A program made the position numbers and the translations under genes. Under the pieces are notes generated by a model. That model was given only the letters and a program-made list of their open reading frames with translations, did not search any database and was not told the origin of the DNA. A stretch of DNA of 64,000 bases from contig JAULSR010000011.1 in NCBI GenBank assembly GCA_030512295.1, forward strand, positions 868,001-932,000, written 5' to 3'. Shown in pieces: positions 23,257 through 34,550 of the stretch. Positions within the stretch are counted from its first letter, which is position 1. Every line of letters starts with the position of its first letter. This DNA comes from Bombardia bombarda. Its lineage: Eukaryota > Ascomycota > Sordariomycetes > Sordariales > Lasiosphaeriaceae.

Positions 23257-24904
23257 ATGAAGAGCCTTGTCTTTGGAGGTCTTCAGCTCCTCCTAGTCAT
23301 ATCACATGTTGCAGCCACCACGACAACACGATGGCCTCACCTGCCAAGATACCACACATTGCCCTCATTAAAAGAGCAGGCCGACATACAAGACGCCTGG
23401 ACCAAAGAGCGCCAGGCCAGGGTCCCCGAGATACTCCAGAAATATGGCATTGACGCGTGGCTGGTCTGTCTGTCTGTCGCTTTGCGCGCTGCTGCAATTG
23501 ATCCAGAAGACTAGAACTAGTTCTAACTGACAGCCCGCCATGCACATAGATCAGCCAAAAGGAATACGCTGAAGAGACCGTCTTTTGGTCGCTCAAGTCG
23601 GCCAAGCAGTTCTCGGCAAGACGCAGGACCACGATTCTGTTTCTCGCCAACGCGACGCACGGCGCTCCTTCGTCGTACCTGTGGATTGACAATACGCCCC
23701 AAGTGTGGAGCGAACTGGAAGCTGTCTTTGCTGCACAGAAGCCAAAGTCAATCGCAGTCGACACCGACCCGCAGATTGCCTTCAGTTCAGGTCTCCACGC
23801 TGGCGAACTCGAAGCCATCGCCGCCGGGATTGGCAAGAAATGGGCATCCAGGCTCGTCTCGGAGCCCATGCTCGCTGTCGAGTACATCGCCACCATGCCA
23901 GAGAGCCGCGCTGTCTGGTACGGCCGGCTGCAGTCTACCGCCTGGGCTATGATCTCTGAAGGTTTTAGTGAGAGGGTCATCAAGCCGGGGTCTACCACAA
24001 CCGCTGTGAGTCTTTGGTGATGATGGGAAGGCTTGAATGGCAGCTTACAGATGGCGACCGCAGGACGTGGAATGGTGGCTGCGCGAGAAGATCCAGCAGA
24101 TGAACTACACGACATGGTTCCATCCAGACGTGACAATCATTGACGAGTATGCCTGGAACCTGTCTACCCCGACAACAGAGCCGCTTTCGCTGTCATCCGA
24201 CCTGTACAACAGCAGTACAGAAGCCAGAGATGTCATCAACTACGGCGACCTGCTTCACGTCGACTTTGGCGTGACGGCGCTGGGCATGAATACTGACACA
24301 CAGCACCTCGCATATGTCCTGCATCCAGGCGAGACCGAGGACGACATCCCGCAGGGTCTCCTTGACGGCCTCAAGAAGGGAAACCGAGCTCAGGATATTG
24401 TCAAGTCTAACATGAAGATCGGCCTGACGGGCAACACCATTCTCAAGACTTCGCTTGACCAGATGAAGAGCGAGGGGATCAAGGGCAAGATCTACTGCCA
24501 CCCCATTGGCGACTGGGGCCACTCGGCCGGGACGCTGATTGGTATGTATCCAGACTCTTCATTGCTGCTACTATTTATAATATCACACCAAACAAACACA
24601 CTAACTCATCACCTCAGGCATGACCAATCTTCAAGAGGGCGTGCCTATTTTGGGCGACATCCCCTTGCTCCCCAGCATGTACTATAGCGTCGAGCTAATG
24701 GTCGAGCACTTTGTCCCCGAGCGAAATGTCACCTTGCGCTTCCCGCTAGAAGAGGATATCCGTCACGTTCCTGCATCAGACGATGCGGATGAGTCGACAT
24801 GGCTGTGGGCGTATGGGAGACAGGAGCGTTTCCATCTTATTCAAACGCCTCCGGATAAGGAGGATTATTCTAGGCTCAAGGTGCAAAAGACTGGAAATCT
24901 TTAG
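23257..24904 (+). CDS. Secreted M24-family metallopeptidase-like protein
   Basis: Four exons, 23257-23463, 23550-24005, 24064-24541 and 24618-24904, give 475 residues. The start ATG at 23257 gives a signal peptide ([20 protein letters not shown]). An N-terminal creatinase-like domain precedes a pita-bread M24 domain. All five metal ligands expected for the family can be placed: Asp in LLHVDFG (about 287), Asp in NTDTQH, His in GDWGHSAG, Glu in YYSVELMVE and Glu in RQERFHL. Relatives are Xaa-Pro aminopeptidases, which remove N-terminal residues before proline; fungal secreted members exist. Whether it is a peptidase or a creatinase-type hydrolase cannot be settled here. Frame and phase are consistent at every junction. 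Confidence 0.88.
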
Positions 24905-26045
24905 ATTCGGAGATGGCTGGGTGATAGCGGGACAATCTGGTATGTTCATCTATGTCTGTTTATGTCCTTCTTGAACCATGTTTCGCGGCGCATTTGAGAT
25001 TCTATCCAAAGTTCAGTTGATAACTGAAGCCAACGAACGGTGGCTCAAGTTGTCCAAGAACTTGGATCGTAGATACCACCATGAATGCATGCCCAGCATA
25101 GACAGGCGGTGAGATCACAAGACTGTGGTCTCCGGTCCATTGTCTTCTTTATAAGGAAACATTCCAGCCAGTCTAGTAATGTCCCCATGACTACCTATAT
25201 CACCACATCTCTACAACATGCCAACCATAACCGTTGAGAAACATCACCCTGCTCCTCACCCCACCCCCGTCTAAGCCATGCGGCTGAGTCTTGGCTTTTG
25301 TTCTGGCTTCGCTTATTTTCCCGGATTTCCCCCTCCTCTCCCGCCTTTGGGCTGAAAGGAGAAAAAACATGGGGTAGGCGTGTTTTTCTCTCCGGCCCGC
25401 CGCCAATGAGCAGTAGCAAACGTGCAGCGGGATATATGCAGACATATCAATCGAATCACGCTGTGAGCTCCGGACCTTTCAGGCCGTTATAGGCAACCAG
25501 CAGGGTAACCAGTAGGGCAAGTAGAGTGGTCAGCTCCCCCAAGCAAAATGCGCCATTGCCGAAATGCCAAGTCTGTCTGTTCGTATTCCAACCGAACAGC
25601 ACAGCACATGCATTCCAGGGACTAGACCGCATCGTATTGGGCCCATCTGGGTAAGGTGCGAAAAACGGTAGCGTGTTTGAAGAGCTGATAGTATTGATAT
25701 GCATATCACAGGTGTGGTATTGATGCGGCATATGACGGACAGGCAGGCAGGCTGTTTACAGCATGCTGGCTGCTCGTGATGATTCCGATTTCGCTCAGTG
25801 ATGTGACCCTGTGATTGATTGAGGCGAGGTGAGGAGGATATTCACCAGACGCAAGGCTTGAATCGGTATACTGAGCGATACATAGCTGACCAGTATGTGT
25901 ATATAAAGCCTTTGCGACACCATCAAGTTCATTTGGATATAGACTGTAGACAATCCAGAACAACAGATCTCACTATACCTCTGAACAATTCATATCAACC
26001 ATCATCGTGCAACACAACAAAACAAACCACCATATCATCGCCATA
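24905..26045. other. Intergenic region upstream of small secreted protein
   Basis: No gene is supported. It contains a TATATAAAG box at about 25898-25907, roughly 140 bp before the ATG at 26046, followed by an A/C-rich leader (ACAACACAACAAAACAAACC). Confidence 0.5.
25898..25907 (+). promoter_or_regulatory. TATA box of the small secreted protein gene
   Basis: GTATATAAAGCC is a strong TATA match about 140 bp upstream of the ATG at 26046, consistent with an inducible, TATA-driven gene. Confidence 0.6.
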
Positions 26046-26569
26046 ATGAAGTCACTCACCCCCGTCCTCCTACTCGCCCTCGGCCTCATCACGGGTAGCA
26101 CCGCCGCCCCCCTCGAGGAGCGCGATGTGCAGACAGTGCATCTCACATTCCACGGCGGCCCAGCCGAGTACTCGCTCGCCTTTCCCGCAGACGGCAACGT
26201 CTACGCCACCAGTTGCGTCCCATCCCATCCCTTCCCTCCCCCTGTGATATTCACTTTTTCAGTCACTAACAAATTGACACACACATAGACAGCTCCATCG
26301 CCATCAGCATCATCGACGCGCCCGACTTCCTCGCGCTGACGCAGTGCACCTTCATCACGTCAGGCGAAAAGACGCTGGCCAGCACCATCACGGCGCAGGG
26401 CCTCACGCAGATCCTCGTCGGGCCGCCACAGCCCATCACGGGCGTCAGCTGCGTCGGCTCGTGCATCTACACGTACGGCGACTGCTATCGCAACGGGCAG
26501 TTTCTGGGGCAGTGCTGCAATGGGTTTTGCGCGGCGAATAAGTGCAGGCCTTGGGTGTCGCCTTATTAG
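26046..26569 (+). CDS. Small secreted cysteine-rich protein (148 aa)
   Basis: Two exons, 26046-26211 and 26289-26569, give 148 residues; the intron (77 nt) joins VYAT to NSSIAISIIDAPDF. The N-terminus is a clear signal peptide (MKSLTPVLLLALGLITGSTA) followed by a likely Kex2-type site (LEER). The mature protein has eight cysteines, seven of them in the last 40 residues (VSC, GSC, GDC, QCC, GFC, NKC), plus one in TQC. No enzymatic motif is seen. Size, secretion signal and Cys density are those of fungal effector-like or hydrophobin-like surface proteins, but the Cys spacing does not fit the hydrophobin pattern. It has its own TATA box. Function is unknown; effector is only a hypothesis. Confidence 0.85.
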
Positions 26570-26940
26570 GTGGATTGCGAGGGTCTGGTGTGCTGAGAAT
26601 CGGACAAGCGCAATACGTCTGTCTGCATCAGCATATGGCGTTTGAGTCGAGTTGACGACTTTTAATAACATGAATTGAGCAGGTGGTGATGGTTTGCAGC
26701 TTTGCACTTATGTGATAATTTCAATCAGAAATACTTTCTATTAATGTGATTAAACATTTTGAATTCGTTTTGATTCGGGCTAATGTTGAGGTTAAGACGC
26801 GACAAATCAATTGCGAATTAAAAGTTATTGGAATTAAGAGTCTCTGGTGTGAAAGCGAGAAATCGTGCAGGGGAGGTTGAAATGTCGTTAGCCAAAGGAC
26901 GTCCAGAAGGGATCAAAAGGTTAAAAAAGATAAATGTTAA

Positions 26941-27031
26941 GGTCGTACCCAGGTTCGAACTGGGGTTATTGGTAGATAATGAGAAAGATTCTCTTCAAAA
27001 ACCAAAGTGATAACCACTACACTATACAACC
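26941..27031 (-). tRNA. tRNA-Gln (UUG) with a short intron
   Basis: Read on the minus strand, the acceptor arm GGTTGTA pairs with TACGACC (one G-U). The D-arm is GTGTAGTGGTTATCAC, the anticodon stem TTGGT/ACCAA encloses loop TTTTGAA with anticodon TTG, and the T-arm is CCCAG TTCGAAC CTGGG. About 19-20 nt between the loop and the 3' anticodon stem form the intron, at the canonical position 3' of the anticodon. Confidence 0.9.
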
Positions 27032-27335
27032 ATTTGCTGTTTGGCAGGCACAGGATGGGTTTTATGTAAGGGAGTGGGACGATAGTCTACAGCTGTGGTT
27101 TGGCAGCGGAGTTTAATTCTCAGCACCAAAATACAGAACTCTAAAACCTTGAAACTTACACTTCAGGTTCTCCACCTCAGCCAAGGATCGGGGCTTTAAA
27201 CTTGCATATTACATGACAAACCGCCTTTTAAAACCAAACACCAACAACCAATCAGAAAGTTAATCCTACCTTCTCCCCATCTAGGCTCATGCATGCATAT
27301 TTGAAGCACAGTAAGACTTTGACACGTCAACCACA
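27032..27335. other. Spacer between two tRNA genes, no gene
   Basis: The 304 bp between the divergent tRNA-Gln and tRNA-His genes hold no coding signal. Confidence 0.5.
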
Positions 27336-27421
27336 GGGTGACTAGTCTAGTGGTCAGGACGGTTCGTTGTGGCTTTCAAACCCTCGTCCGAACAAACCCC
27401 GGTTCGATTCCGGGGTCGCCC
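27336..27421 (+). tRNA. tRNA-His (GUG) with a short intron
   Basis: Acceptor arm GGGTGAC pairs with GTCGCCC (one G-U). The D-arm is GTCTAGTGGTCAGGAC. The anticodon stem GTTCG/CGAAC encloses loop TTGTGGC, anticodon GTG. About 15 nt (CTTTCAAACCCTCGT) form the intron. The T-arm is CCCGG TTCGATT CCGGG. The T-arm sequence is typical of eukaryotic tRNA genes. Confidence 0.88.
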
Positions 27422-28786
27422 ATATATTTTGCTTCTTTTACCTGCAACTGTCCGATGATGCACTTATGGTTGTTTTTTATTTCAGCAATAAGGGCAGGTA
27501 CTCAAGTAATCTTATTGATTCAAAGCAGCCATAGTTTACATTTTTTGTAATAACTTACGTATGGGACACATTGCACAGCATCTCATTAAGTGCATATGTA
27601 GGATAATGTATGACGCATGGCATAGACTTAAGGATTCCTTCTATTCTTGCGTCACAGGCCATACCAATAACCTCCCACTGACAGGAGACGTCGGCAGCAT
27701 AACCTCCATCAAGAACACGTGTGCAAGCCATTATCAAGCAACCTTCTCTCCTCCTCTCAACAAGAGAGCACCCAAGACGCCAATATCAAGCCACTCTTCC
27801 ATCGACAAAAGGTATTCTGAAAGTCCTTATCAACCAACTCTCTCGCGAATAAAAGCTGTCACCAATACACCACAATAAAGCATTGATCCCATCAGCAACG
27901 CGTTTCCATCCCTCACTTCTCAACAAAAGAAGCCTTTCTGCGTCTCGAGAGACTCCTTGGGATACGCATGGAGGATCTAGCTCTCGACAAGGACAGGGTG
28001 ATGATCTTCAAGGCGCAAGTTGAGGAGGCTTATGCTGCACTCAGGGCAGAAAGCAATTAGCAGCTATGATCGCATCACAAATCTATGCAGCCAGACTATA
28101 ATTCGAGTTCGAGAGCTGGCCAAACTCAACAATCGGGGAACTCAGTACTTTGAAGGGATTCCAATTCTTGGTGGATGCCAACTTTAGTCGAGCCACAGTT
28201 GAAGGCAAGTAGAGTTAGATCCGGTCTTCAAGATCATAGCTATTATGTAAGAGACCTCGATGCTAAAGCTGTCTGAGGGTCTTGATTTTCTTACATCGAG
28301 TCAATCTAATCTCTTTCACTTCCCTGATCGCTGCCTCAGTTGGGCAAAACGTTATCCTCTCCACCACTACAGTCTCGGAGAGCCTCGTAATATTGATAAT
28401 AGTGGGCAGAGGGAGGTAGTCAGGCAGTATATGAAGACGAGAAGCAGTTTTGTCGTCATGCGTATTTCAGCACTGGTTAAGACCGAGAGACGTCGAGATA
28501 TAGATAAGGGTTTGCTGCCGAGTCATCCATCTGCCGGGTCGGATATTGTCTACCTAGATAGACATGCAAGTACACACTAAACGGTCAAAACTTGACCCCG
28601 CACGCACTCCAACGTACCTGCATGACATGATACTACCTGTTTTACGGGTGTCCTTGCCTATCATCCGAGAGACGATGGATTTCCGATGATCATTCAGCTC
28701 CAGCTTCAACAAAAACAGCACACCACCCCAGAACCCCCTCAACCACGACCACAACCCCAACAAAGCCCCTTTCAACCCAATCGACC
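27422..28786. other. Intergenic region with one coding-like fragment
   Basis: Most of it shows nothing. At about 27926-28060 a plus-strand frame reads KEAFLRLERLLGIRMEDLAL and runs on through DKDRVMIFKAQVEEAYAALR to a TAG. It has good helical coding character but no start, so it may be a gene or transposon fragment. The last 100 bp are C/A-rich, as is common in fungal promoters. Confidence 0.35.
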
Positions 28787-30157
28787 ATGCTCCCCCACCC
28801 CCTCACCACAGGCTTCACCAGCCCAGCCTACGTAGTCTACCACCCCGGCGGCCCCATCACCCTCGAGCCCGTGGCCTACGGGCCGATCCAGCCCGACGAG
28901 ATCGTCCTCTCCACCGCCGCCGTCTCGGTCTGCGCCTCGGACCTCAAAGTCGCGGCAGGCAAGTTCTACTGCCAGCCGCCCATGATCCTCGGCCACGAGT
29001 GCGCCGGCACCGTGCTCGCCGTCGGCTCCCTTGTCCGTGACCTCGCCCTGGGCGACAGGGTGATCCTCTCCTACGACAGCTGCAAGAACAACACACCGGC
29101 CTTGGAAAAATGCACCGCCTGCGCTGAGGGACTGAACCCCTACTGCCGCGACATGATGGCGCTGAATATGACTGGGTATAGAAGGGATGGGTCTGTTGCT
29201 GCTGGCTCTATTACCACATTAAATGGTGATGGTGAGGGCAAGGGAGTACAGCTGAAGGGCCACCTCTTTGGCCAATCCTCCATGGGCCGCACCATCGTCG
29301 CGCGCGCCAACTGCGTCGCCGTCAAACTGCCCCCTCCACCACGCCCTCTGAGCTCCGCCTCTTCGCCAGCCTGGGCTGCGGCATCCAAACTGGCGCTGGC
29401 GCGGTGCTCAACGTCGCCCGCCCCAAAATCAACAGCAGCATCTGCATATTCGGCGCTGGGTCGGTAGGGTTGTCAGCGCTGATGGCAGCCAAGCTGACGT
29501 CCCCGTCGCTGTTGGTGGTGGTGGATAACTCGGCTGCGAAGCTGGATATGCTGCCTGTGGTGTTTAAGGAGGGTGAGGTGAAATTGGTTGATTCTTCTCG
29601 GATAGAAGGAGGGGAGACGGGGTTGGTGGAGAGGTTGAAGGGGATGACGGGGGATGGGCTGGGGTTTGATTTCGTGCTGGACTGTGTGGGGAGGAGCGAG
29701 ATTATAAGGGTGGGACATTTGACGCTGAGAGGAAGGGGGATGATTGTGACGGTTGGGGGAGGGGGAGATGCGGCGCTGGGAGGGGTGACGATGGGGCAGC
29801 ATTTGACGAGGGGAATTACGTTTCGCGGGACGCATCAGGGGGATTGTCTGCCTTGGATTGTGGGTGTATTCCCTGTGTCTTTACTCTGTGGGGGTTTGGG
29901 ATGAGATTGATGTGCTGACATGGTGTTATAGTCGCTGCCGTTGTTGATTGATCTTTGGAGACAAGGTGAGTTACTGGGAACTGGACTTGGGGTGATATAT
30001 GCTGATGAACCATTCTCTAGGAAAATTCCCCTTTGACAAGTTGCTCACGTTTTACAAGTTTGAAGAGCTTCACGAGGCAATACAGGATTTGAAGGACGGC
30101 AAGATTATTAAGCCCGTGCTGATCAATGATATGTGGGAGACCAATGCCCAAGCCTAG
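28787..30157 (+). CDS. Zinc-dependent medium-chain alcohol dehydrogenase, with one frameshift
   Basis: Exons are 28787-29859, 29932-29965 and 30021-30157. MDR-family features: catalytic-zinc Cys in VSVCASDL, GHECAGTV, GDRV, a four-Cys structural zinc lobe (SCKNN..KCTACAEGLNPYC), a Rossmann motif FGAGSVG and the C-terminal GKFPFDKLLTFYKFEELHEA. Between CVAVKLPP and RLFASLGCG the frame shifts by one base at a C5 run (29330-29334); a sixth C would restore LPPSTTPSELRLF and the continuous family sequence. Relatives are aryl- or benzyl-alcohol and similar NAD(P)-dependent dehydrogenases; substrate is not visible. The rest of the gene shows no decay, so the shift may be an assembly error or a very recent mutation. 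Both later introns have good splice sites. Confidence 0.85.
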
Positions 30158-30762
30158 ATAGACATATGATATATACTGGATTAACTTATACTGGTTTTTA
30201 TAGAGCTCTATTATATACCATAAGTTTGCCAACGAGCACGAACACTGAGTTCGAATTGTTGGGTTCAATGACATTGATGCGTACCACACAAGCAATCCTA
30301 GAACCTTTACTCAGTAATTACCCAAGGCATTCAGTGACTTTAATTGGCCAACACACAGAAACTCAACTGATAAACCCTGCTATCCAATGAAGAGCCCAAA
30401 ACTCCCATTTTCCTGTTCCACTGCCGAGATATGTCTCTACTGGCCGATCACTATGGATGATGGAGGCAAAGCCGGCAAAATGGCTCGGATACCGGATAGC
30501 AAATTGGACTCGGCCGCTCTCATAGGCTCATCGTGACCAGATGAGATATTGCAAATCTATCTAGATGGGTTCCAGCTTGATCAATGCAGTATCGATTGAC
30601 GGCACAGTTGTAATGGACGGGAAGACCGTTTCCTCGAGTTCACAATGCACCAACATACTTGAACCATGTTCACCCCTGTCCTCGAGACCGCGTTCTCTGT
30701 CAGACAACAACCTATACCGCACATCTGTTTGCACGATCTATCAACATCCAGACATCTCCGTC
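30158..30762. other. Intergenic region, no gene
   Basis: It separates the alcohol dehydrogenase and DUF1996 genes. No coding, RNA or repeat signal was found. Confidence 0.4.
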
Positions 30763-32139
30763 ATGACTTGGTCTTGGATCATGGCGCTCTCAGCGCTTGT
30801 AGGCCACGCGGCAGCGCAAAGCGGTGTTGATTTGGACAAGCCAATGCTGGGGGGCGGGCCGAGAGGCGGTTCAACGGCCATGTTGAGATTCGGCTGCTCT
30901 CAGGTTGTCATTGAACGTCTCGATCCGTGAGTCGACCTGGTATAGCACGTACCCGTGGGAAAGAAACGCTGAAAAAGAACAACCACCCAGTCTCGTGGAT
31001 CCTGACCAGAACCCGTCAGCACACATGCACCAAATCGTCGGAGGGGTATGCGAACCATGGACACAGTCACTTTCCTGTTCTCGACTGACACCACATCACA
31101 CTAACAACTAGAACGCTTTTAACGCATCCATGCCATCAGCCGACATTTCGAAACTGGCCTCATGCACCACCTGCCACTTTGACCAGGACTTCTCCAACTA
31201 CTGGACCGCAAACCTCTACTTCCGAGCCCGCAACGGCTCATACAAGCGCGTCCCACAGATAGCAAACCAGTTCAACGAGGGCGACAATGCCGGCATCACT
31301 CTCTACTACACCTCGCCCGGTCCCAACAAGACAACCGCCTTCAGACCAGTAAGTTCGACCAATACCCCTATTTGCTTCCACCTCCCTTCCTTCCCTCCAT
31401 GCTCACCACCGACCAACCCCAGGGCTTCCGCATGCTCGCCGGCGACTCCACCCGCCGCACCTCCGAGAACCTCGGCAAAAACATGCAGCAATGCTACCGC
31501 TGCTTCCCCGCCGCCAACTTCGGCGGCAGCATGTACTCGCCCTGCATGGACCCCGTCGCCGACACCGACCACCTGCCCACGACGCCCTGCCCCGGCGGCA
31601 TCCGGTCCAACATCATCTTCCCCCTCTGCTGGGACGGCAAGAACCTCGACAGCCCCAGCCACCGCGACCACGTGGCGCACCCCGTCGGCGGGCCCACCGC
31701 CTTCTCCGTCGTCACGCCCGCCTGTCCCGCCAGCCACCCCGTCAAGATCCCACAGCTCATGTTCGAGGTCATGTGGGACACCACGGCGTTTAACAACAAG
31801 GAGGACTGGCCCGAGGATGGCAGCCAGCCGCTGGTGCTGTCTACGGGGGACACGACGGGGTATGGACAGCATGGGGACTATGTGTTTGGGTGGGAGGGGG
31901 ATACGCTGCAGAAGGCGATGGACGGGGGCTGTTATTTGAGGAACTGCTCGGTGCTGACGGAGCAGGCGCCCAAGGTGAAGAATTTGTGCAGTGTGCCGGT
32001 GACGGTAGACGAGAAGAGCCATCTTGATGATTGTGAGTTTTTCCTTTTTTGGCTTTTTGCGGTAATGAATGTGCAGATTTAACTGACCTGTGTCTTACTA
32101 GGGCTGAGTGAGCTTCCTGGTGGAGGGGGTGGGATTTGA
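30763..32139 (+). CDS. Secreted DUF1996-domain protein
   Basis: Five exons, 30763-30926, 30991-31045, 31112-31348, 31423-32032 and 32102-32139, give 367 residues with consistent phases. A signal peptide (MTWSWIMALSALVGHAAAQS) is followed by the DUF1996 domain, recognisable from LRFGCSQVVIERLDPLV, AHMHQIVGGNAF, CTTCHFDQDFSNYWTANLYF, PGGIRSNIIFPLCWDGKNL and SHRDHVAHPVGG. The domain is typical of secreted ascomycete and basidiomycete proteins, often found with WSC domains; none is present here. The short C-terminus ends in a Gly-rich tail. Biochemical function of the family is not established. Conserved His/Asp residues (HMHQ, SHRDHV) suggest metal binding or hydrolysis, which is inference. Confidence 0.93.
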
Positions 32140-32793
32140 GAAAGGGGAGGGAAGGAAATTGGGATTGCTGTTTCTTGCGGTGGTGCTTTGAAGTCGTGCT
32201 GCTGCAACTGTTCAAGGGGACGGATGAATATACGCACGGGGAGTAATAATGTGTGATTCCAAGTCAAAATTTGATAGATTCTTTCTCTATATGATTTGCC
32301 ACACATTCTCGTTATCATATGATTGACTTATCCAACATTGAACTTTCAGCTTTAGTTGTATGGTGTCAGGGGTGTAAACAAACTGAAGCCAGCTTAAGTA
32401 CTCCAACCTGGGTTTGTGTCATTCCGATCGTGTTTAAACCGGATTGTGATATCGATCCATGGTCCATTGATGCAGATGCGAGAGATGACATCGTCATGTT
32501 TGTTATGTTTCTCCCTGCATCAACAACTATCCCATTAACAAGTATCCCACTGACAGCTATCCCACTGGCAACTATCCCACAAGCCTGATCATCGTTATCC
32601 ACCGCATCCCAGATATTATTCCCAAGCTCGCCAGGGTATCCACACAGAGAGCGAAAAGGGTTCCATAGACTCGACTCCACATTGCACCCCAACTAGCGCC
32701 AATATCGCCACAAAATCCCTCAAAAGACAAAGAAAAAGAAAAACGACAAAAAAAAGAACTTGATTCGTAAGCTCCCATGTAACCCATGATATC
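32140..32793. other. Intergenic region with 10-bp tandem repeats
   Basis: No gene is supported. At about 32526-32582 the word ACTATCCCAC (with variants AGTATCCCACTGACA and GCTATCCCACTGGCA) is repeated five times with a period near 15 bp. An A-rich stretch lies before the tRNA-Ala. Confidence 0.5.
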
Positions 32794-32878
32794 TGGACGA
32801 GCTGGGAATCGAACCCAGGACCTTTCGCATACAGGAGAGTATGCTAAGCGAACGCTCTACCAACTGAGCCACACGCCC
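32794..32878 (-). tRNA. tRNA-Ala (AGC) with a short intron
   Basis: Read on the minus strand: acceptor GGGCGTG with CTCGTCC (one G-U, one mismatch), D-arm GGCTCAGTTGGTAGAGC, anticodon stem TTCGC/GCGAA with loop TTAGCAT (anticodon AGC). About 12 nt of intron (ACTCTCCTGTAT-like) follow, then T-arm CCTGG GTTCGATT CCCAG-type and discriminator A. A complete, normal-looking gene. Confidence 0.9.
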
Positions 32879-32977
32879 TGATGATTGCTTGGTGTTGTTG
32901 TTGTTCATACTGGTCCCAGTAAGACTCATCAACCTCTATTCACTCATCAGAGACCCCAAATCATTCCTCCACCCAGA

Positions 32978-34174
32978 CTAATAAAGATCAATCAACTCAA
33001 TCTGATCATCCCAAGGCAGGATTATGTCTGGAATGTCGTCTGCCACCTTAGAATCAGACTGGTGTGAACTGTCACCAAGTGAGACATCTCTCTTACTCTC
33101 ATTCCCATCCACGTCATCACCCATCTGCAGCAGTGGCTTCTCCGTCCTCACTTCCAGATGTATCACTGCGAGCAAAAAGCCACTTATCAAAGTCGCCATC
33201 AGGATCCACCTTGTTAAGCACGAAGTCACCCCAGTCTTTGAGCTTGGGAAAGTACTCGCCAGTCTTGTATTTGTCGTATCCGTAGATAGACGCCGGACAC
33301 ACGAACTGGAACTGCCCCGGCTGCGTCTCTCGGAGGATGTAAGGGTCGCTGATATCGTGGAGTAGGAAGAGCAGGCCCCCTGGCTGTATATCATGCATTG
33401 CCAGACCGACGATGCCTCCCTCCGAGGTGGTGAAGACTCGTCTATGGAAACCAACTGCATGAACGATAGAAAAAGGCCGCCCCCGGCTACATCTTCGGCG
33501 AGTTCCCAAGGCAAAGGAATCGGTTCGGTATCACTCTCATCTGCATCTAAATCCAAGCTTCGGACGGCAAGATAGGATTTGTATAGAGCCTTTTTTTTGC
33601 CCATGTATGAGAAGTTCCCCATGGACATGGACAGTGACATGTCGTGCATAATGCGATTGAGTTCTTCCGGGTCATTTTGATCACCATCGCCCAGGACGGC
33701 CGAGAGCTCCTTCTCGAGAGTTTTATAGAACTGACATAGCTCTTTCATGTTGATGGGGCTGCGGAAATCGTCATCGTCTTCGACAGTATACTCAACCGTT
33801 CCAAGACGTAGCGCATGTAGTCTGAGAAAACTGGTGGTCCCATCTGGCGACCGATAGACCGTACTTTTGGATCCAGAAAGACGGTACTTTCTAGACCAGT
33901 ATATCATGATCCCACTACATGACCAGTCTGGTACCCATGATGGAAGATTTTCGTTGCAGTTGAATGCTAGCTTGAGGAACGAAGGGTACCAAAGGTTTGA
34001 CAACATTCCTAGATTCCCGGTCTTTACTATAGCCGCTGCCAAGTTTGTGTACACCTCCTCCACAGGAAGCGAATAGTCCACCTGCAGGAGGGATCCGTAC
34101 TCTTCCCTGCCCGTGTTGCTTATCATACCAAACATGCTGAATACGAAATCCCTTGGCTCAGAAGCCTGTAGCAT
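32978..34174 (-). pseudogene. HET (heterokaryon incompatibility) protein, 5'-truncated with two frameshifts
   Basis: Minus strand. The segment starts in the middle of the HET domain (LQASEPRDFVFSMFGM, normally about residue 250-300) and no upstream HET motif was found, so the N-terminal half is missing or in unrecognised exons. The downstream region carries the typical C-terminal block EGGIVGLAMHDIQPGGLLF and DPYILRETQPGQFQFVCP, but in another frame. The first shift lies at a C5 run at 33480-33484 (minus strand G5), where one extra base would restore frame. A second, opposite shift at a C3 run (33120-33122) returns to the first frame, which ends naturally in DQIELIDLY. HET proteins trigger cell death after fusion of unlike individuals. 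This copy looks inactive, though the shifts compensate each other. Confidence 0.75.
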
Positions 34175-34550
34175 GTTGCCGCAGGTGAGGGTAAAGATGG
34201 TAGCGCTTGAGTTAACCTCAAACCTCTGTCCGCCACATTTCTCTACACTTAACTGCCTACCTGTACCATACCTAGGTCTATGCCCATACCGTCCAATTTA
34301 GTACCGAACACCTACTACCTCTTCAACTCATCAAGACAAACGAGTGCAGTAACCCTCAGTCTTAAATACCAGCTGTTTCCCTACCTACATATATATGCAC
34401 CACTACTTATTCAACCAGCAACAACAACAGGCCAAAAGCCAGGAGCCACTTTCCTTCAAACCGCTCATAATAAAAATAGACTTCAACTTAAAACTCCAGA
34501 GAACCCGCAATGCCTTGCCTTACCGGCCTGCTTCGATGCCGACACCCCAC
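34175..34550. other. Spacer between the HET remnant and VPS41
   Basis: It contains a short CAACAACAACAGG stretch and the 3' flank of VPS41. No extension of the HET domain could be found on the minus strand. Confidence 0.4.
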
